A stretch of 64,000 bases of DNA, from assembly GCA_037127315.1 (NCBI GenBank), contig JBBBDQ010000307.1:2578501-2642500 (forward strand). Direction: 5' to 3'. Below the pieces are notes generated by a model. It saw only the letters and a list, made by a program, of their open reading frames with translations, searched no databases and was not told the origin of the DNA. A program made the position numbers and the translations under genes. Of this stretch, positions 32,516-42,729 are shown one piece after another (positions within the stretch are counted from its first letter, which is position 1; each line of letters begins with the position of its first letter). The stretch is from Ascarosepion bandense. Lineage: Eukaryota > Mollusca > Cephalopoda > Sepiida > Sepiidae.

Positions 32516-33379
32516 TTATGACAAATATCAGCTGAAAATCTTCTGCCAGTCCGGTTAGGGGGAAAAGTATTTCAAAAATTTTCAGATGGAATGTCTGATT
32601 TGAATAAGCTAATCTTAAAATTTGACTATCCATGTTCAGTTTTTTATATGTATTTCTTGTCTGTAGATGTACCTTTCATCAGTCAAACTAATGTCTTTCT
32701 TTATTATCACCTTTTGCTCATCGTGCTTTGCGACCGTCTTCAGTTGTCTGAGGATCTGAATAATAAATTGTAAATTGTTTCATTTCTGTTGAGGAGGAGT
32801 TATGTCAAACCAAAAATAATAAAAATAAAGTCGTTTTTATGCTTACAGTCGTTTTTTATACAAGTTAAATTTATAATATCAAATGAGGGTTAGAGGTTTT
32901 AGTAAATGCTAGCTCATGCCAAAGACCTTTAGTCTGTGAAGCTGTCTGGCTTTTTCAAATCGAAAACTGACATGCGTACGAAAATATATACCCTTGTATA
33001 TGACCTTGTTCGGAAAGTAATGTCGATTTTAAAACATTCAAATTTCAAAATGTTTTTCAAAATCATGTTCTAAATACAAAACCGAGTTTAACCCCTTTTC
33101 AATGGTGATATTATTTTAGGCTATAATCGGTTTTGCCTTGTATTCTTCCCTATTTTCCATTCAGCATATCTTTAGTGGATCTCTTCAAGACTATAGTCAT
33201 TTTCTCTTAATTTTCACTCCCTACTTCCTGCTCTTACGTTAATAGCAAATATATTTAAAAAAGACTGGGGTGGCTCTTGGGTTTTATATTGGGTGAACAT
33301 TTGTTTAAAGAAAGACTTGAAATCGATTAAATTGTAGACGTGAAACAGGATAAGTAGATTCCAGTAAATGAATATTTAA
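32516..33379. other. unassigned sequence
   Basis: Short frames only. Nothing recognised. Confidence 0.3.
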
Positions 33380-33384
33380 TTTAC

Positions 33385-34084
33385 TGTTGTGGAGGAATAT
33401 CCTGTCTTACCCAGGAATGGGTATGGCCCGGGTTATCAAAGACCGGGACTAGAACAAACTACAGTGTGTTCGTGACTATACGAGAGTCTTCGTCATTACA
33501 CGAGAGTGATCGATAATCTTGGTGACTATACGAGAGTCTTCGTCATTACACGAGAGTGATCGATAATCTTGGTGACTATACGAGAGTCTTCGTCATTACA
33601 CGAGAGTGATCGATAATCTTGGTGACTATACGAGAGTCTTCGTCATTACACGAGAGTGATCGATAATCTTGGTGACTATACGAGAGTCTTCGTCATTATA
33701 CGAGAGTGATCGATAATCTTGGTGACTATACGAGAGTCTTCGTCATTATACGAGAGTGATCGATAATCTTCGTGACTATACGAGAGTCTTCGTCATTACA
33801 CGGGAGTGATCGAGAGTCTTCGTTAGTATACAAGAGATTGAGAGCCATCGGCCTTAGACGAGAGTTAGACGTCACTAGACGGAAGCCTTTTTCTCAAAAC
33901 GGACGCTTACATCCTATACAGAGACATTGCCTTCTTGATTGTTATTCTTGTTAACTGTTCGTTGGTGTACGTGCATTTGGTTTATTGTACTGAGGTATAA
34001 TAAATCTCTATTTATATATCCTCAGTGTTAAGAATTATTTCTTGCACTATTCTTTCTCTGTTTATCCCCTCCCAGGATATAACA
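33385..34084 (+). mobile_element. solo LTR with 5-bp target duplication
   Basis: Begins TGTTGTGGAGG and ends GGATATAACA, and the 5-bp TTTAC occurs directly on both sides (33380-33384, 34085-34089). TG...CA borders with a 5-bp duplication fit a Ty3/Gypsy- or BEL-type LTR left by recombination. An AATAAA-like signal (ataataaatctc, ~33996) suits an LTR polyadenylation site. No internal gag/pol is present. A 50-bp minisatellite occupies its centre. Confidence 0.85.
33470..33830. repeat. 50-bp minisatellite inside the solo LTR
   Basis: About seven units with 'actatacgagagtcttcg' and 'cgagagtgatcgataatctt'. Units five and six share an 'ttata' for 'ttaca' change, and the last unit is degenerate. 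U3-region repeats in LTRs often carry promoter elements, but nothing here identifies a factor. Confidence 0.9.
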
Positions 34085-34104
34085 TTTACTAATTAGGAAT
34101 GCTA

Positions 34105-34290
34105 AAGTACGTTGTGGCATATTGGGTATCAGCTCGAAATGAGAAATTGGAGAGCCGAGTTCGAATTCCAGTTGAATTCATTTAATTCACTTACGCACAA
34201 ATATCCTTGGGAAAGGTATTAATCCAGCTCTTCTTGCTCCAGCTATGGGTTAAAAAGCAGGACAAATTGGGTTCTATAGTTCTAATAATT
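34105..34290 (+). mobile_element. SINE-A, 5' part
   Basis: Head 'cgttgtggcatattggg', B-box gagttcgaattcc (34158) and middle 'ctatgggttaaaaagcag'. The 3' half is replaced after 'gttctatag'. Confidence 0.75.
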
Positions 34291-34469
34291 TCTCTGAACA
34301 CCACTTTGGCTGAATTTAATAGCAAAACATGTTAGATTGATAAACGTTTCTAGTTTGTTCTTTTCATATATATATAGATGTCCAGTCTGTAAACGGCGAG
34401 GATAATCCACCAAGATGAACTTAATATAAAATATTAAGTGTTATATCTATATAGAGAGCTCGATGGATG

Positions 34470-34880
34470 TTATCCAGAACAATATGATATTTATAAAGGA
34501 AAACTCAACATTTAGATTAGTTATAAATTATAGTTTATTTCTATGAGCTAAATTGGTTCGTTTCATCAGACCACACTATATTCTTTCAATTCGGTATAAA
34601 TATTTTCTTGGAATAAGCATTTCTTTAAAATGAAATGGAAACAACTGAAAAGATTTAGAGACATTGGCGTTATCTCAGTTAGGGATCTAGACCAGTTCTT
34701 TCAATGGATGTTATCCAGAGCAATATTATATTTTATTTTAAAGAAATGTTTATTCCGGGAAAATACTTATACCGAATGGAACGAACATAGGGTTGTCTGA
34801 TGAAATGAGCTAATTTAGCTCATAGAAATTAATTATAATTTATAACCAATCTAAATGCTCTGTTAATTTTTCCTTTATAT
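34470..34880. mobile_element. PLE-derived palindrome with hammerhead-like core
   Basis: Inverted arms ~34478-34640 and ~34700-34870 share 'gatggatgttatcc', 'tttagattagttataaatta', 'gagctaaatt' and 'cattggaat-like' blocks. The right arm holds a hammerhead-like core at 34797-34828. It lies directly beside the next PLE fold-back. Confidence 0.6.
34797..34828 (+). ncRNA. hammerhead-like ribozyme core
   Basis: CTGATGA (34797-34803), a 7-bp perfect stem ATGAGCT/AGCTCAT (34805-34811, 34817-34823), then GAAA at 34825-34828. This is the CUGANGA, stem II, GAAA order of the hammerhead, with one extra A on each side of stem II. Stems I and III were not resolved by eye. Confidence 0.45.
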
Positions 34881-34884
34881 ATAT

Positions 34885-35338
34885 ATTTTTTCTAAACATA
34901 TACTGTAAAATATAAGAGACAATGAATGTCTATGATGTTTAATCATGAGCAGTTCTAAACATCGTATTTTGGCTTTAATTTCAGTTGAAAATAAAGACAA
35001 AATTCTCTAACGTTTGGATAATTTTTTTTTATTATGCTGGTTCTAAGTTTCCGGCTCACATGAGCCATCTTCAGAGTGGTTACAAGGACCATGATGGTGG
35101 ATGTTTTTGTGTTAACATCCTTGTGACCTCTCTGAAGATGGCTCATGTGAGCCGAAAGCTTAGAATCAGCATAATAAAAAAAATTATCCAAATGTTGGAG
35201 AATCTTTGTCTTTATTTTCAACTGAAATTAAAGCCAAAATACGACGTATAGAACGGCTCATGATTAAGCATAATAGACGTTCATTGTCTCTTATATTTAA
35301 CTGTATATGTTTCGAAAATTATCTGCTGCCTCGATACA
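34885..35338. mobile_element. PLE fold-back (inverted terminal copies)
   Basis: About 210-base arms are inverted around ~35100. Each holds 'acaatgaatgtc', 'gagc(a/c)gttctaaacatcg' or a variant, 'ctttaatttcagttg' and 'ggctcacatgagcc'. The two reading frames that mirror each other here (34955-35221 and 34985-35251) come from the arms. It is flanked by (TA)n on the right. The sequence matches the region after the PLE ORF at 46010-46250. Confidence 0.7.
35132..35157 (+). ncRNA. hammerhead-like core in PLE arm
   Basis: CTGAAGA (35132-35138), T, stem GGCTC/GAGCC around an ATGT loop, then GAAA (35154-35157). An inverted near-copy lies at about 35050-35074 on the minus strand. Confidence 0.5.
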
Positions 35339-35339
35339 C

Positions 35340-35366
35340 TATATATATATATATATATATATATAT
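35340..35366. repeat. (TA)n microsatellite
   Basis: Adjoins the PLE fold-back. Confidence 0.9.
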
Positions 35367-35429
35367 GACTTTTTCTAAAATAATTGATTTCTGGTTTCAT
35401 AATTCGATGAACATTTGTTAAAAAATAAT

Positions 35430-37280
35430 AATGGTCTTGAGTTGATTAAAATAAAAGTCACGCCAATAGAAAAGTCTGAATCTAAAACCCAAAATAATTC
35501 TTAAAAGTACCTAAGTACAGTAGTACTATGACTTTCTGGAGCCTTGTAGAATTTGTTTTTGTTTATATATATGTTTTTAGGTTATGCTCTACCTAAAAAG
35601 TGTTAGATGCACTAATAATACTTAAGTACTATCAAATGACATCATTAGCAAATTAAAAAAAATAATCTTCTGAAATATTTTTAAGACCCATGTAAGTATA
35701 TGCACTAAATCGCTGAAGAAAAGAAAGACAGTATAAATAAAAAGGCCCCAAACTTAATAAAAACGAACTTTGTACATCAAAATGTTTGTTAATATTAAGA
35801 GGAAAAATAAAAGTTTTTTGTAATTATTTTTAAAAAAAAACAATTAATCTTTTCTAACACTTTCGAAATAAAATCTTGTTTTGATTTTAGTTAGCGGATA
35901 AGCAAATCGTTACGTGAGTTTATAATGGAAAACGGAATATTGCATAACAGTTATTTTTTCCGGTAGCGAACACAGTAATTTGGAAATTCTTGCAAAAATC
36001 AAATAATTCTCGGATTTAAATGAAACTTTCAGGACTTATTCACATATGAATGAAATTGTTTGTAAAGTAATTATTTGAAAAAAAATTTTGTAAAGATTTA
36101 TTTTTTCATCTGTTACCCACCTCCACGTAAATTCATTAAATTTTGTTGTAAAATTTGGTTTTGTTAGTTAAACGCAGGTCTCATTGGCGAATGTAAATCA
36201 TCTATTACTTTTTTCAAACATTTTGCCTTTCTGAAAATCTTCTCCCAATAGTCAAATAAAAAAATGCAATAAAACTATGACATTATTTAATTTGATAAGC
36301 TTTTAATCGCTTTAATAAATTATATATATTAAAAACATTAGAGTCGGAAGAAATTTTTTTCGATTAGAAATTAAATTTTAAAAGAATTATTTCATTTTTT
36401 AATTATAACTAAATTATAATAATTTATAACGTTTTTCAAAATATTTCAAAGATTTGTTGTCATTAATTTATTAATTTGTTAAGTGAAGATTAAATTTACT
36501 ATTCAAAAATTAAAACAAATCGTTGTGCATTCGAAGTTTTAAAATAATTTTTTCTTTTTATTTTTTGTGTATTTGAATTTTTTTTGTATAGTAATTTCTA
36601 CGTGTACATCAACAGGTCATGTGTTTTAGGGTTTCTTCCCCTTACAGGAAATAATTTGTACAATTATATCACTAGTGATTGCCATACAATTATATAATAT
36701 TCTCAATCAGTCATATCAATTCAGATAGTGGGAACGTTATAAAGTTCAACTCTGTGTTTAAGAAATAGTTTTATTCTAAATTTCATGCTATAAATAATAC
36801 TAGTGTAAATGAGATTAATTTAACAATAAATTTACTAATTTTCCAAAAATAATGTCTCAGAGGTGTGTATTTCAATTTGCAAGACTTTTAAAACCGAGAA
36901 TTAACTTCTGTTTACAAATATGTCTATCGCTAAAAAATGGCCGAAAAATTGAAAGATTAAAAAAAAAATTAAAAATTTTAGATTCTAATCAATTTCTGCT
37001 TGGAATACACTACAATATTTTACTAACTGAAAATTGTAAATATAATAATTTAGCGTTCAGTTAAACTAAAATAACAGTTTCAAGAAAACTTTTTTTATTT
37101 TTAAGAATTCAATTTAAAAGTTAGTTATCGAAAATGAATGGAGGTATCTACATATATGGTATAATCGAATTTTCGCTTTGGTGGTAACATTTTTGAAGAA
37201 ATAAAACAAATTAATTTCTTTTTCATTAAGTTTGAACAAAAGTTCGTCGGTTTATGACACAGGAACATAGGGTTACAAAA
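35430..37280 (+). repeat. repeat G, long copy
   Basis: AT-rich stretch without coding signal. Its two ends, near 35510-35690 and 37130-37270, match the shorter copy at 40310-40925 (shared 'aataatcttctgaaatattt', 'gaacaaaagttcgtcggttt', 'tatgacacaggaa'). The middle has nothing recognisable. Confidence 0.5.
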
Positions 37281-37287
37281 AAGTGAT

Positions 37288-37331
37288 ATCTATCTATCTA
37301 TCTATCTATCTATATATATATATATATATAT
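37288..37331. repeat. (TCTA)n-(TA)n microsatellite
   Basis: tcta repeats pass into ta repeats between repeat G and the Tc1 MITE. Confidence 0.9.
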
Positions 37332-37698
37332 ACCGGCCGTAATTATTTGGCTACACCCCAGTGTTTTTAAAAAATGATGTATTTCATACTATTTATTACC
37401 CAGTGAGTAATTGCAAACGAAAATAGAACTGTTCTTTTGTTAATATTTCACAATAACATGTGCATCAAATGAATTTATAAATATTTAATAATTACCTGTA
37501 TTGCAGTTTCATCAATGAAAGAATGAAGAAAATTTATGGTGATTCAGGCGAGTTCATCTTTCCTTCCTTGCCTTGTAAAATTTTGCAAAGTAATAATGAC
37601 AAAAATATTCTATTTTCATTTAGCAATAAATACTAAAAATAGTATGAAATACATCATTTCTTTAAAAAAAAACTGGGGTGGCCTAATAATTATGGCCG
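37332..37698. mobile_element. Tc1-family MITE
   Basis: Inverted ends accggccgtaattattt and its inverse (gcctaataattatggccggt) continue for about 100 bases with 'gatgtatttcatactattt'. It lies in TA-rich DNA, as expected for TA-targeting Tc1/mariner elements. Same family as the copies at 56068-56440 and 56812-57178, one of which keeps transposase code. Confidence 0.75.
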
Positions 37699-37711
37699 GT
37701 ATTATACATAA

Positions 37712-37742
37712 TTATATATATATATATATATATATATAATTA
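37712..37742. repeat. (TA)n microsatellite
   Basis: Between the MITE and a PLE-like end. Confidence 0.9.
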
Positions 37743-37789
37743 TCTGCCAATACTCACTTCAAAAATTCTCTTTTATGGAATATATATAA

Positions 37790-38052
37790 GTTTCGTTAAA
37801 AATAACACACAAGGTTCGACTAAACTTTTAGCCATTATCAAGGATGAATTCTATTTAACTTTAACTGGGTATATGGAATGATTTTTATTGGTGAAATAAA
37901 ACGTGCAGACAATTTTTTATAAGATTTATGTACTGAAAAAAAAAGTTACATAAAAATGTAATCACAGCAAGTTGTCTGTAATTTTTCACGAAATTTGCAT
38001 AAAAGAGGAATCGCCTAAAACACACGCACACACATATATATATATATATATG
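37790..38052 (-). mobile_element. PLE end-like fragment with degenerate hammerhead-like core
   Basis: On the minus strand 37841-37815 reads TTGATAA, T, stem GGCTAAA/TTTAGTC, GAAC, a degenerate version of the hammerhead order. TA repeats lie at both sides. Confidence 0.4.
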
Positions 38053-38059
38053 TCATCCG

Positions 38060-38240
38060 CAGACAGATCTGTTTCGCTGTATCACAGCTAATCGGTACGG
38101 TTAGACTCCGATTGCTTTTTAACCCAGGATTGAAACTCGACCGAATTGGCGTCAGTCGGCGATTCCATATATACATATTCTACCTCTGGGCTACGGGCGC
38201 TCGGTAGAAGGAGGCAGACTTTTTAGCGGGTATATTATCA
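38060..38240 (-). mobile_element. tRNA-like SINE head joined to PLE-like tail
   Basis: Minus strand: A-box-like gtagcccagaggtagaata (~38205-38187) and B-box-like gagtttcaatcctgg (~38135), then 'ttagctgtgatacagcg' and TA repeats. It could be a separate SINE family. Confidence 0.45.
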
Positions 38241-38940
38241 TTATAACAAACAGAAGACGCAACGATAATAAAATGAACCGCCGTAAAGAGTTGAATCGAA
38301 ACAATAGCAAGAATAAACTAAAGAGAAGGCTCACCGGTTTTCAATACTCGCTCTTCGGAACCAACCGAAAGCAAACGTATAAATTCTATGCTTTCCAGTT
38401 CCTTTCTATTCTACCTTCATCCCATCTCTGGTCAGATGTTACCTATCCTACATAATCTGAAATTCTTACCTCCTCCGCTTATGCCCATGAAATCTCATAA
38501 AGTTAATCTTTAAATTTAATAGTTCATGGATTTTGTACTGAGTAAAAAATAATGTAGAAATAGCCTTTAAGAAATTTATATATTATGCAGCATTATCCGT
38601 TACACTACAGTCAGTATTTACCACTCTACGGAAATCGGAATCTGAAACTTTCATTAATCGAATGGCGTATCATGGTAGGTATTGTTCAACAAGAATATCA
38701 GAGGTGTCATAGCTGCCGACCTTTTGTTAATGACGCGAGTTTGTGTTTCATTAGCCCAGACATCCTATTAAATGATATTGAAAAATCGAACTCGGATAAA
38801 CAAAACCAAGTGAAAACGAACTTAGAAGGCTGGAGTGTTTTACATAATTCACCATAATTCGTAAATGCGAGGTCAGGTTATGCATTACTTGTTTCAATCA
38901 CTGGAACGAGTACCGGGAGACCCTTAAATAAGGCTACAGG
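38241..38940. other. unassigned sequence
   Basis: Two plus-strand frames (38273-38455, 38585-38857) lack domains, splice context or compositional signs of a gene. Confidence 0.3.
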
Positions 38941-39200
38941 TATAGTATGTGGCCTACCTTTTGAATGCGGTCTAGGAAATTGACGCTGGTATAGTATGTG
39001 GCCTACCTTTTGAACGCGGTCTAGGAAATTGACGCTGGTATAGTGTGTGGCCTACCTTTTGAACGCGGTCTAGGAAATTGACGCTGGTATAGTGTGTGGC
39101 CTACCTTTTGAACGCGGTCTAGGAAATTGACGCTGGTATAGTATGTGCCCTACATTTTGAACGCGGTCTAGGAAATTGACGCTGGTATAGTATGTGGCGA
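38941..39200. repeat. 49-bp minisatellite, ~5.3 units
   Basis: Unit starts 'tatagtatgtggcctacctt' at 38941, 38990, 39039, 39088, 39137 and 39186 (partial). Units three and four share a gtgtg variant. The period is exact. Confidence 0.95.
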
Positions 39201-39344
39201 TCCTTAATTAATGAAGTGTTATAAATGCCTGTTAAGGGTTAAGGAAAATAATTATTTTCAGTAAATAATCCAATACTTATATCAGTAAATATACTCGTAC
39301 TGAGGTAGGACACATTCAAATCGGGTGGGCCATATCTTCTATCT

Positions 39345-40025
39345 GCCCTATCCTTTCAGGAACTAGGCGATCATGGCTTTCCACGTCTCCCTATCCCTGG
39401 TGGCTCTTAGTATGTTTTCTCATCTTAAACCACGCAACCCCCGTTCCGTCATCCACCTGATCAGACCCTTCAAATATGTTATCCGTTGCTTTCCTCTGTC
39501 TCTTCCCCCTATATCTGGCCTGTTAGTATCAAGTTCTCCAAGCCCTCTTTCCTCATTGCGTGTCCCTAGAACTTCAGCTGTCTCTTCCTGGTGCTCAATA
39601 TTAATTTCTTTTTCGTTTATACCTCGTCATTGCTCAAATGCTTGGTCTCCAGTATCCTTCTGTAGAGCCACATTTCAGCTGCTTCAAGTTTTCCCTTCAT
39701 CTTTGTTGATATTGTCCAATATTCACTGCCATATTGAAGAACTGACATCACAAAGCAATTCAGTACTCCCTTCTTTGTTTCTAGTGACATTTTCCTGTCT
39801 CTTAATACTTTACTCAGCTTCTGGAACGCGTCCTTCCCCATGCCAATTCGCCTTCAGATCTCTGTGTCGCACTTTCCATCTCCTGTTATAACAATTACTA
39901 GGTATTTCAATTTTTGTACTGGCTTGATTCTAGTATCCCCTACCTATATATGGCATTTTTGGTTGCTCATTTTGCTGATGACCATGCATTCAGTTTTCTT
40001 GCTAGGACATATACTATACCAGAAT
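39345..40025 (-). pseudogene. RTE-like LINE ORF C-terminal part
   Basis: The longest copy here. Minus-strand translation from ~40000 gives ECMVISKMSNQKCHI, KYLVIVITGDGKCDTEI, then GKDAFQKLSKVLRDRKMSLE and SVLQYGSEYWTISTKM. It therefore covers the end of the RT domain (thumb) and the following conserved segment. The EHVSN segment is shortened by a deletion near 39630. Ends at ~39360 with the complement of the 'gatcgcctacgtcctgaaag' tail. Confidence 0.75.
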
Positions 40026-40309
40026 AAAAGAGGTAGGCCACTTACTATATCGGCTCCGAAATAAGTAGGATATCAAGATAAACCCTTTACTGAATAAATA
40101 TCAATTGATGAAATGACTAATTATCTTTATGTATGTTTTACGAACCGATTATATTACTGATCAATAAAAATTTAACTTTGCCTCATGTTTTCATTTCAAA
40201 AGGATATTACTTTCCGAACAACCAGTGAGTTACGAATTTTTGTAATAAAATAATATATTTCTTTTAGCATAGTTCGGTGAAACTTTTACTCGGAAAAAAT
40301 ACAGAAAAG
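40026..40309. other. unassigned AT-rich sequence
   Basis: Nothing recognised. Confidence 0.3.
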
Positions 40310-40925
40310 TTTTATTCAGTTTATGTCACTGTAATACAAAATTTCTAAGCTGCTTTAAAAGTACAGTTGTATCATGATATTCTGAAGCTTTCTCGAACTT
40401 GATTTTGTTTGTTTGTTTGTTTGTAAGTTATGCTATAGCAAAAAAAAATTTAATTCAATAAAGATATATAATTACTGTCCAACTAATTAGCAAATTGAAA
40501 AATAAATCTTCTGAAATATTTTTATATTTTACCCTTTATCGGAGAGTGGAGCTCGAATTCATTGCATTCACTTACGCGCAAATACCCTTGGGGAAGGTAT
40601 TAATTCGTCCCTTCTCTCTCCATCTATGGGTAAAATAGAACAGATTAGATTCAATAGCATTGGTTGGCAATGAGAAAGCCTCAGAAAGTAATTGCAGTCT
40701 ACTGCGGGAAAATATTCTGCAGAGTCAGTCATGTCTTTATCGAGACATGATCGCCTAATCCTGAATCACGTATGGCACTTAACTGACTGCCTTATATTGC
40801 GTACATAAGAAAAATCGAATTTTCGTTTTGGGAGTGATCTTTTTCAAAAACTAAAACAAATTTTTTTTTCATTAGTTTTGAACAAAAGTTTATCAGTTTA
40901 TGACCCAGGAATATATGGCTAAAAA
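40310..40925 (+). repeat. repeat G, short copy split by SINE-A
   Basis: Matches both ends of 35430-37280 but lacks its middle. The SINE-A at 40545-40795 sits where the deletion lies. Confidence 0.5.
40545..40795 (+). mobile_element. SINE-A copy
   Basis: Starts after the B-box (gagctcgaattcattgc) and has all middle and 3' blocks, ending 'cttaactgactgcc'. Confidence 0.75.
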
Positions 40926-40942
40926 AAAAAAAATCTTCATAA

Positions 40943-40944
<2 letters not shown>

Positions 40945-40990
<46 letters not shown>
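40945..40990. repeat. (TA)n microsatellite
   Basis: Long near-pure TA run beside repeat G. Confidence 0.9.
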
Positions 40991-40992
<2 letters not shown>

Positions 40993-41499
40993 ATATATTT
41001 ATATTTATATATATAATTTTTTTTCTCTAATCTTATTATTGTTATTATTTTATTGTATTCATGAACTTCTAAAATAAGCGAAAAATGTATTATCAAGTCT
41101 CTTGAAGTGTGAATGTAATTCTGCAAAACTCGGATTACTTATAGTCAAACAGTTAATTAATCCATTTTATTAATAATATATATCTGGATAGCATTTGGTT
41201 AGTACAAAGACTGCTCGCCTTAAAAGCGTTATCTTCTAGAATTACCCTTTTCGATCGTTTTTTGGCCTAATACCGTCTTAATGTTGTTATCATTTACTTA
41301 TACAAGTTTGGTTAAAACCAACGAAAGATCTCTAAGAATTGTTAAACTATATTTTTGTACGTTCCAATTTCATTTTCTTGGCTTTTTCCATTGCGTATTT
41401 AAATATAAATTGCTCAGTGTCAGAATACTTTCGGCTTTAAAAGCCGCTATTAGAGGTTTTAGTATTTAACTATATATTTTAAGATTTATATTTTGAAAT
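40991..41499. other. unassigned AT-rich sequence
   Basis: No gene or repeat recognised. Confidence 0.3.
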
Positions 41500-41645
41500 A
41501 TTTCGAATTCCGATCGTGTTCATTTCTGCTCAAATATACTTGGGAAAAATATAATCTAGTTCTTCTCTTTCCGGTTATGGGTTAAATAGAGGGTAAATTG
41601 GCTTCTCGAGTCGTGTTTGTCAGCCAGTTTAAGAGAAGGACAAAT
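41500..41645 (+). mobile_element. SINE-A, divergent subfamily
   Basis: Middle blocks 'ttcatttctgctcaaata' and 'ccggttatgggttaaatag', then 'gtcagccagtttaag' as in 22610-22797. Confidence 0.5.
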
Positions 41646-42140
41646 CTGAGTTCACAACGCAGGCACCGGAAGCTGCAAGCAGATGGATAAGCCTGATATG
41701 TAGATAGTATATAAAGTAAAAACACGTAATTTCAAGGTTATTGGGTTGGATTTAGATATGTACCGGAAACCAGAAAAATGGTCCGAACTTCTTGAACTTT
41801 CGTTAGGCCTTAACCAAAGTTGTATAAATGAAAAATTGTTGCTCAAACACACCACTTACGTATCCTTTGAAAGGATTTTCTTCTGGAAAATGTCTTTTTT
41901 TATTCTTATTTCGTGTTTTCAAGTCATTTTTAAATGTTTTGAAAGGACAAAACTTAAAATTTAAGGTTAAGATGATGATGATGATGTATTTGCTGATGAC
42001 GATGTAATTAATTATCGAAATATTTTTTTTAACAAAAAATAGAATTATAAAAATAAAAAAGGTGTCGCAAGAGATACTTTCCTGTGGACAGTCGGCACTG
42101 ATGATCCTTTGTATTTAATCAGTCTCTCCTCCTTTCTCAG
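41646..42140 (+). other. probable intron 5' of the thyroglobulin exon
   Basis: No repeat recognised apart from a short (GATGAT)n near 41970. It ends with a pyrimidine-rich tract (agtctctcctcctttctc) and AG at 42139-42140. 'actgatgat' near 42098 could serve as a branch point. Confidence 0.5.
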
Positions 42141-42365
42141 CGAGAGTCTCTGTATCCGGTTGGTCCAAGTGTCACTTGGAGAGGCAGGAAGCACAGGCGC
42201 GTGCCCGAAGACCAGCGGCAGGGGTGTTCATCCCCCAGTGCGAAGCCGACGGCAGTTTCTCCCAAGTGCAGTGTCATGCCGGCTTGGGGTTTTGTTGGTG
42301 TTTCACACCTAGCGGCAAACACATACAGGGTACTACTGTTCACGGACGCCAGCCAAATTGTAAAG
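42141..42365 (+). CDS. exon encoding a thyroglobulin type-1 module
   Basis: A 225-base exon, exactly 75 codons, entered and left in phase 1. It encodes a complete thyroglobulin type-1 module with Cys at CHLERQ, IPQC, VQCH, FCWC (two) and PNC, so all six disulfide cysteines are present, plus the QC and CWC signatures. The usual CWCV is CWCF here. These modules occur in secreted or matrix proteins (SMOC, nidogen, testican, thyroglobulin), where they bind partners or inhibit cysteine proteases. The VFIPQCEADGSFSQVQCH stretch is closest in my memory to the first such module of SMOC proteins. The acceptor AG at 42139-42140 follows a good pyrimidine tract. The donor is AAAG followed by GCAAGT, a classic GC-type site; the alternative GT (42370) would break the symmetric phase. 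No neighbouring exon was found in the window. Confidence 0.85.
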
Positions 42366-42371
42366 GCAAGT
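42366..42371 (+). other. GC-type 5' splice site
   Basis: GCAAGT directly after AAAG. It matches the strict consensus that GC-AG introns need, and gives a phase-1 exit matching the phase-1 entry. Confidence 0.6.
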
Positions 42372-42729
42372 GTTGTGGTTGATGATTTCATCAATTTAAT
42401 CACTCGACAACTCCACACCCCCTATTTTTCCAGTTAATTAAAAAACAACAACAAAAACAAATACACAAAAAAGTAAAAAAAAAAAGAAAAGAAACAAACA
42501 TTGTATATATATATATATATATATAAAATAAAATAAAAAAAATAAAAATTTCTTCTAGACCTCGATCTCAAAGACTGCGGGGGAAAAATGAACCTAACTT
42601 TTGTTATGGACATACAGACACGTCAGTGACAGGATGGTATTATATAATGACCGATGGAGTGGTATTGGTAAACATGACACATTCGCAAAGATAAAACGCT
42701 TTTGTAATTTTTTTTTTTTTATAGAATTA
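42372..42729 (+). other. probable intron 3' of the exon
   Basis: A-rich stretch, a (TA)n run at 42506-42525 and T-run near 42708. No coding signal. Confidence 0.4.

Noticed and set aside
38273..38857. Two plus-strand ORFs as exons
   Set aside because: No domain, no acceptor or donor at plausible places, and located amid repeats.
42370..42375. GT (gtgttg) as 5' splice site of the thyroglobulin exon
   Set aside because: Weaker consensus, and it breaks the phase 1-1 symmetry that the GC site four bases upstream gives.
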